A stretch of DNA of 64,000 bases from Heracleum sosnowskyi (Eukaryota; Streptophyta; Magnoliopsida; Apiales; Apiaceae). A program made the position numbers and the translations under genes. The stretch lies in contig CM061244.1 in NCBI GenBank assembly GCA_030848705.1, positions 108,831,111 through 108,895,110 on the forward strand, in the 5' to 3' direction. How positions within the stretch are numbered: the stretch's first letter is position 1; the number at the start of each line of letters is the position of its first letter. Of the stretch, positions 59,867-64,000 are shown piece by piece. Under the pieces are notes generated by a model that searched no databases, was not told the origin of the DNA, and was given only the letters and a program-made list of their open reading frames with translations.

Positions 59867-61429
59867 GATTTTTGGTTCGAGATACAAGAGATTGATGGTT
59901 CGAGTCAAGTATTATCATGTAAATTAAGATAAACCTTTGTTATTTTGTTCTTCTTCTGTGTTTTGGTTGAAAAGATTCGACCGAATGATAGTAAATATAT
60001 TATGCTGGGAAATGGTCGTAAAACACCGACCTAAATGAATAATTCTAAGCACAGTTTTTGTTTCCTATGAGGCTGATTATCTTCTTGGATTTCGATAACC
60101 AAATGCAGAAACTGTCGGATTTTATCTTCTTGAACGGTGGTTCGAGTTTTTGTTTTTGTTTTTTTAATTCACATCGTGAGGAAGTAAGGCATTAGTTTTT
60201 GATGCTATTTTATTAGGTTATCTACTTGTTTGTTCATGATTATCGTAAAATAATTAAACTTAGAAAATTGACATTGAAAGTTTCAAGGACGCGTCCTCTA
60301 CAGATCAATTTCGTTACCTATCTTTCGATCTTTATTATTTGGGTAACACAAATTAAGTGAGCTTTTTTTCTTTCTTGAAGTTGAATTAAGTGAGTTTGTT
60401 CTATCTTAGTGCCCGTAGTTTATGGAAATGTCAGTGAATCTACTTTTCTCAACTCTAGTTGGTTACATGTTTTCCAAAAGCATTTTTTATCTCTTTTAAT
60501 ATTTGGAAAAATAATCTATTATTAAATCACATAAAATTTGAGGGGGAAATGACTATCTTGAATTAGATTAAATGAAAAATTAATTATTTACTCAAAAAAA
60601 GATACCAATTTTGAAAAAAGTGATTTATAGTGCTTGTCTTGCTGATTCTGAAATATTCTTCAAACAATTTTAAACCATTTGTACTTCATACTTACCATCA
60701 ATCTCCGCACATAAATTTTTGCCGCATCCGCCGGTTCATAAACTAAAACTCATTGTATTTTAAAAATCTCAATACTTGTAATAATCCAAATTGAAACATC
60801 TAAACAACATTGTTAAATAATGAACCGGATTTGCAGGTGCAAATCTGGTCGGAGACAATGTTAGGGAAGGAGGAAGGTAGCTTAAGATTATATAATTGTG
60901 TGTTTTGTTTGGGATTTCCACCTAATCTTTGTACTAAACAAAGTACAAAAGCACGGGGACATAAAAGAACGCAGAATACTAATTTTATGGTCAAAAGCAC
61001 CATTGTCTTTTCATCATTATGCTCGGAATTGCAACGCAGTTGAGAGCGTAAATTGTTCCCAACTATTTAATATATCGGTTTATATTTGACTCAAAAGTAT
61101 GATATATATTTTTTATTTGTTTTATAAATAATTTAAATTTGATCAAAAAATCAAACTCATATAAAATATGATCCCGAATTTTAGTTTTTATAAAATGATC
61201 CTAACCAAATATAATTCATGATTCGTATTCGATTCAAACCCCAATTTAAATTATTATAATTTTAACCTATTACATGTCTAAGTAATTATCCATTTTATAA
61301 TTTATTAATATCGTTTATAAGTTTAAATTTTCACAAAATACGATTTATTCACCTTATTATCGTATTTAAACTTAAATATACTTAATACATCATATACTTA
61401 AGCTTTCAATTCGTACAAGTTTACTAAGC
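59867..61429. other. 3' flank and AT-rich intergenic sequence
   Basis: It starts with the likely 3' UTR of the gene at 59456. The open frames at 60810-61043 and the overlapping minus-strand frame 60800-61003 are short and unrecognised. The minus-strand frame (NTQLYNLKLPSSFPNIVSD) looks slightly protein-like but has no support. Nothing else was identified. Confidence 0.45.
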
Positions 61430-63010
61430 TGCGCTTCGCAACGGGCTTATAATAATTTCTTTAAAAAAATTAAAAATATTCTACAAAAATTCTTTTCAAA
61501 TAAAATAAATAATTATATTTATAACATAAGATTTCTTTTGGATTTTTCGTATCGTATTGAGCATTCACGAAAATTATGAATAAATATAGAAAAAGACAAT
61601 TATTTAATATATTCATTATTTAAATTTTATGTTGAATATTATTATATTGATTACCATTTATATTTTTTTTCAAATCTAAATTCCAACTTATATTTTTAAA
61701 GAATCAAAGGAGGTCCGAAAAAAATATACAAAAAGAGACAATATATATACCACTTTTATCAAAATATAAAAAATAAATTAAATTGCATAAAATCTCCACC
61801 TTGTAGTGGTGTGAGGATAAAGGAGATTCGTGTGAATGAGAATTGATATGTACAAAACGTTATGGTAAATACATCCACTTTCTTAATTCGATAATACAAC
61901 TAACGTCATCAGATTCCTCTTCTTTGTAGTACAACAGAACTCTGGCCTCGATTTCTATATTCTTATAGTTTCGTTGTTCAATCTGTTAGATCTTTCTAAT
62001 CAAATCGATGAGAATCGTTGGATAAAATAATAAAAATTACTTCTATTATATTTTTTCTAACTTAAATTTCTCTTTTTCTAACAACAATACGATTAAATTT
62101 ATTGAATAAAATAAAATAATAATATTATAACTACTAATAAATAGTTAATTATCTTTTTTCAGCTAAAATGCATTACCTTTTCTACTTTTTTTTTAACTAA
62201 AATCTCTTATTTTCCAAAAATAATTATATTATGATTACTAATTATATTATATATGATTACTAATAACTAACTGATTACCTTTTTCAGTCAAATCGTATAT
62301 TACTTTTTATATTTTCTAACTAAAAATTTCATTTTCTAAAATTATTACATGCAACGTATATTTAATTATCACTTAACTCAAATGCGATACTAAATGCTGA
62401 AAATTATACATGAACAATACTATAAATTATTAAATCATGTCAAGTCAAATAAATATCCACTTCTAATTTCATTTTTTTACAATTCAATATAGCAAATGAA
62501 TGCATAAATTATATTAAAATTTAAATAATAAAATATTTAAAATTAAACTGTGCAAAAGAAAGTTTCGTTGGTAGTTTAGTCGGTCGTTCTTTAATTTGTT
62601 CATTCAATAGTTAATATATTTATTAAAAAAATTAACTATGTTGATGAAAATACATCTCTAAAACCTATTCAAACCGGGTCTATCTGTTTTAAAATATATA
62701 CTAGTACATCTCTAGACCTATTTATTTAGGTCGGTCTACTCTGTTTATTTTTAATTCAATTTACTTGAGTAGGTTTTACAGACCTATATATTTTACTGCA
62801 TCTTTAAAACTTATCTATTTGAATCGAATTATTTGTTTTAAAGCCAATTTACTTGGACTACATGACAAACTTATTTATATTTGCTTATAAAAATATTATC
62901 TCTAACCTTACATCTTTTTAATAAATCTAATTAATAATAAAATATTAATATATAAATAATTAAATAATAACTATTAAAAATAATTATGCATCGCACAAAT
63001 TTTAAGATAG
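61430..63010 (+). other. Degenerate Helitron sequence
   Basis: TTATGCATCGCACAAATTTTAAGATAGT at about 62986-63013 resembles a decayed Helitron 3' end (hairpin core GTGCATCGCAC changed). TGCGCTTCGCAACGGGCTTATAATAA at about 61431 looks like another. Between them, units such as TTTTTCAGCTAAAATGCATT recall the Helitrons at 19179 and 54002. No coding frame. Confidence 0.4.
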
Positions 63011-64000
63011 TATAATAGTAAAATTAAAAAGAAAAAAAATAGACGTTAATAAACAATCATCACTACAAACACAAATATAAAAGGTAATAAAATTAAGAAA
63101 ATGTTTTTCCTGAGATTACCTTGAGAAATTTACATACATACATACAATTGATTCAATATTTTCATATATACAATAATCTGTAATATTTTATTTGATTACC
63201 CCAGATAAATAATATCCCGAGGTAACTCAGAAACATTATTATCTAAAATTAAAACCAACAAAACACTTTCCCAGTGTCACAAACTCAAGATAAATAGAGA
63301 CAACAAAAAAGAGCAAAGAGAAGAAGAGAGTAAAGAAATAGAAACAAAAAAAAAAACAGAAACACTTCCAAACGAATATTGTCGCATATATTTATTTATT
63401 TTAATCATCATTCAATTTGAAATTTTCTGACATAACGAATAAACAATTATAAAATTTTAAATTATTTAACACTGAATGTTTTATAAATTCATCGTTAAAA
63501 TGAATCTATAATCTCTTTTTCATATGCAATATTCTAAAATCAATAAACAATACAAACATATTTTAAAGTACAACATAAATCAAGTATTCAACTAATATTG
63601 CATAACTTTTCTATGTATCTTATATTTAGATTTTGTGCATCTTTGATATTTAAATTAAAACAATACCTTGTACTTGGATTAACTGGACGACCGGGCTCCG
63701 TCCATGACTTCTCTCTTGTTACATATACAAAATATATATTTAACTAATATTTAGTAACATTATTGTCTATATTCGCCTTAATTATAGACATATATACAGA
63801 TGTATGTACCAGTACGTATGAATAACAGAAAAACTACCAAACATGTCACTAATAACTTGAATCTCGGAGAACTATTTATGCAAAGATAAACCAAACATGT
63901 CACTAACATGAATGTTAATATTAGATCAAAAACAAAAACATGATGAAGCCAATTAACAACACAAACATACATGAAAAGAAAATATTTTTTTTGGCTTTGC
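63011..64000. other. AT-rich sequence, no gene seen
   Basis: Purine-rich A/G runs at about 63300-63360 could be a leader or simply low complexity. A repeat AAACCA/TACCAAACATGTCACTAA occurs twice (about 63835 and 63890). The open frame 63778-63972 (minus) is not convincing. Confidence 0.4.

Noticed and set aside
60800..61043. Overlapping plus and minus open frames of 67-77 residues
   Set aside because: Neither is recognisable, and the two cannot both be coding. There is no promoter or splice support. Listed only as an intergenic note.
63778..63972. 64-residue hydrophobic minus-strand frame
   Set aside because: Hydrophobicity comes from AT-rich codons, and no start context, promoter or homologue is recognised.

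Overview
The window is nuclear DNA of a flowering plant, almost certainly a eudicot. The evidence is its very low GC content, abundant Ty1/copia elements of the SIRE (Sirevirus) type primed by initiator tRNA-Met, plant Helitron ends, Stowaway and Harbinger-type MITEs, a CACTA element carrying plant exons, and one small plant-specific gene. I cannot name the species. Nearly everything is transposon. Only one host gene looks intact, a 136-residue single-exon gene at 59456-59866.

Layout. 1-8122: 3' part of a SIRE-type element (pol, a long post-pol ORF, 3' LTR). 8123-9258: AT-rich, no gene seen. 9259-15523: a nest in which a Harbinger-like MITE (TSD TTA) is split by a long-TIR element with a Stowaway inside it, a 4-kb CACTA element, and a Helitron end. 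The CACTA element carries exon fragments of a 4CL-like acyl-CoA ligase, of the complex I subunit NDUFS4, and of a third unidentified gene. 15670-22967: a MITE and non-autonomous Helitron-like units. 22968-29904: a complete minus-strand SIRE-type element (TSD CAGAA, almost identical 1245-bp LTRs) with an open gag, a broken protease and no RNase H. 29905-31264: the rest of the Helitron it split. 32326-36560: remnant of a Ty3/gypsy Tat-like element with an antisense three-exon gene and a plus-strand 3' LTR. 37546-54941: a Helitron split first by another Helitron unit (itself holding two solo LTRs) and then by a complete 11.8-kb SIRE-type element (42156-54001, TSD TTATA). 54942-59300: an inverted Helitron copy and three MITEs. 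59381-59866: the host gene with its TATA box. 59867-64000: AT-rich sequence with Helitron traces and no convincing gene.

How the parts relate. The two SIRE copies at 1-8122 and 42156-54001 are one family. Comparing them shows which lesions are copy-specific: premature stops in gag, pol and the post-pol ORF of copy 2, and a stop in pol plus a 1-bp deletion in the post-pol ORF of copy 1. None is now coding-competent. The minus-strand element is the youngest retrotransposon but has lost its RNase H, so it could move only with help from relatives.

The most unusual pattern is that several unrelated LTR elements each carry a private 8-11-bp motif scattered through LTRs, untranslated regions, introns and coding sequence. 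In coding sequence it falls in all three codon phases. The motifs are AAACTCTGA in the SIRE pair, CAGCTTGCTG in the minus-strand element, GGCTCGCATCG in the Tat-like remnant, and ATCAGGA in a solo LTR. ATGCGTAT in an unclassified fragment may be a further case. This points to a role at the nucleic-acid level rather than in the protein.
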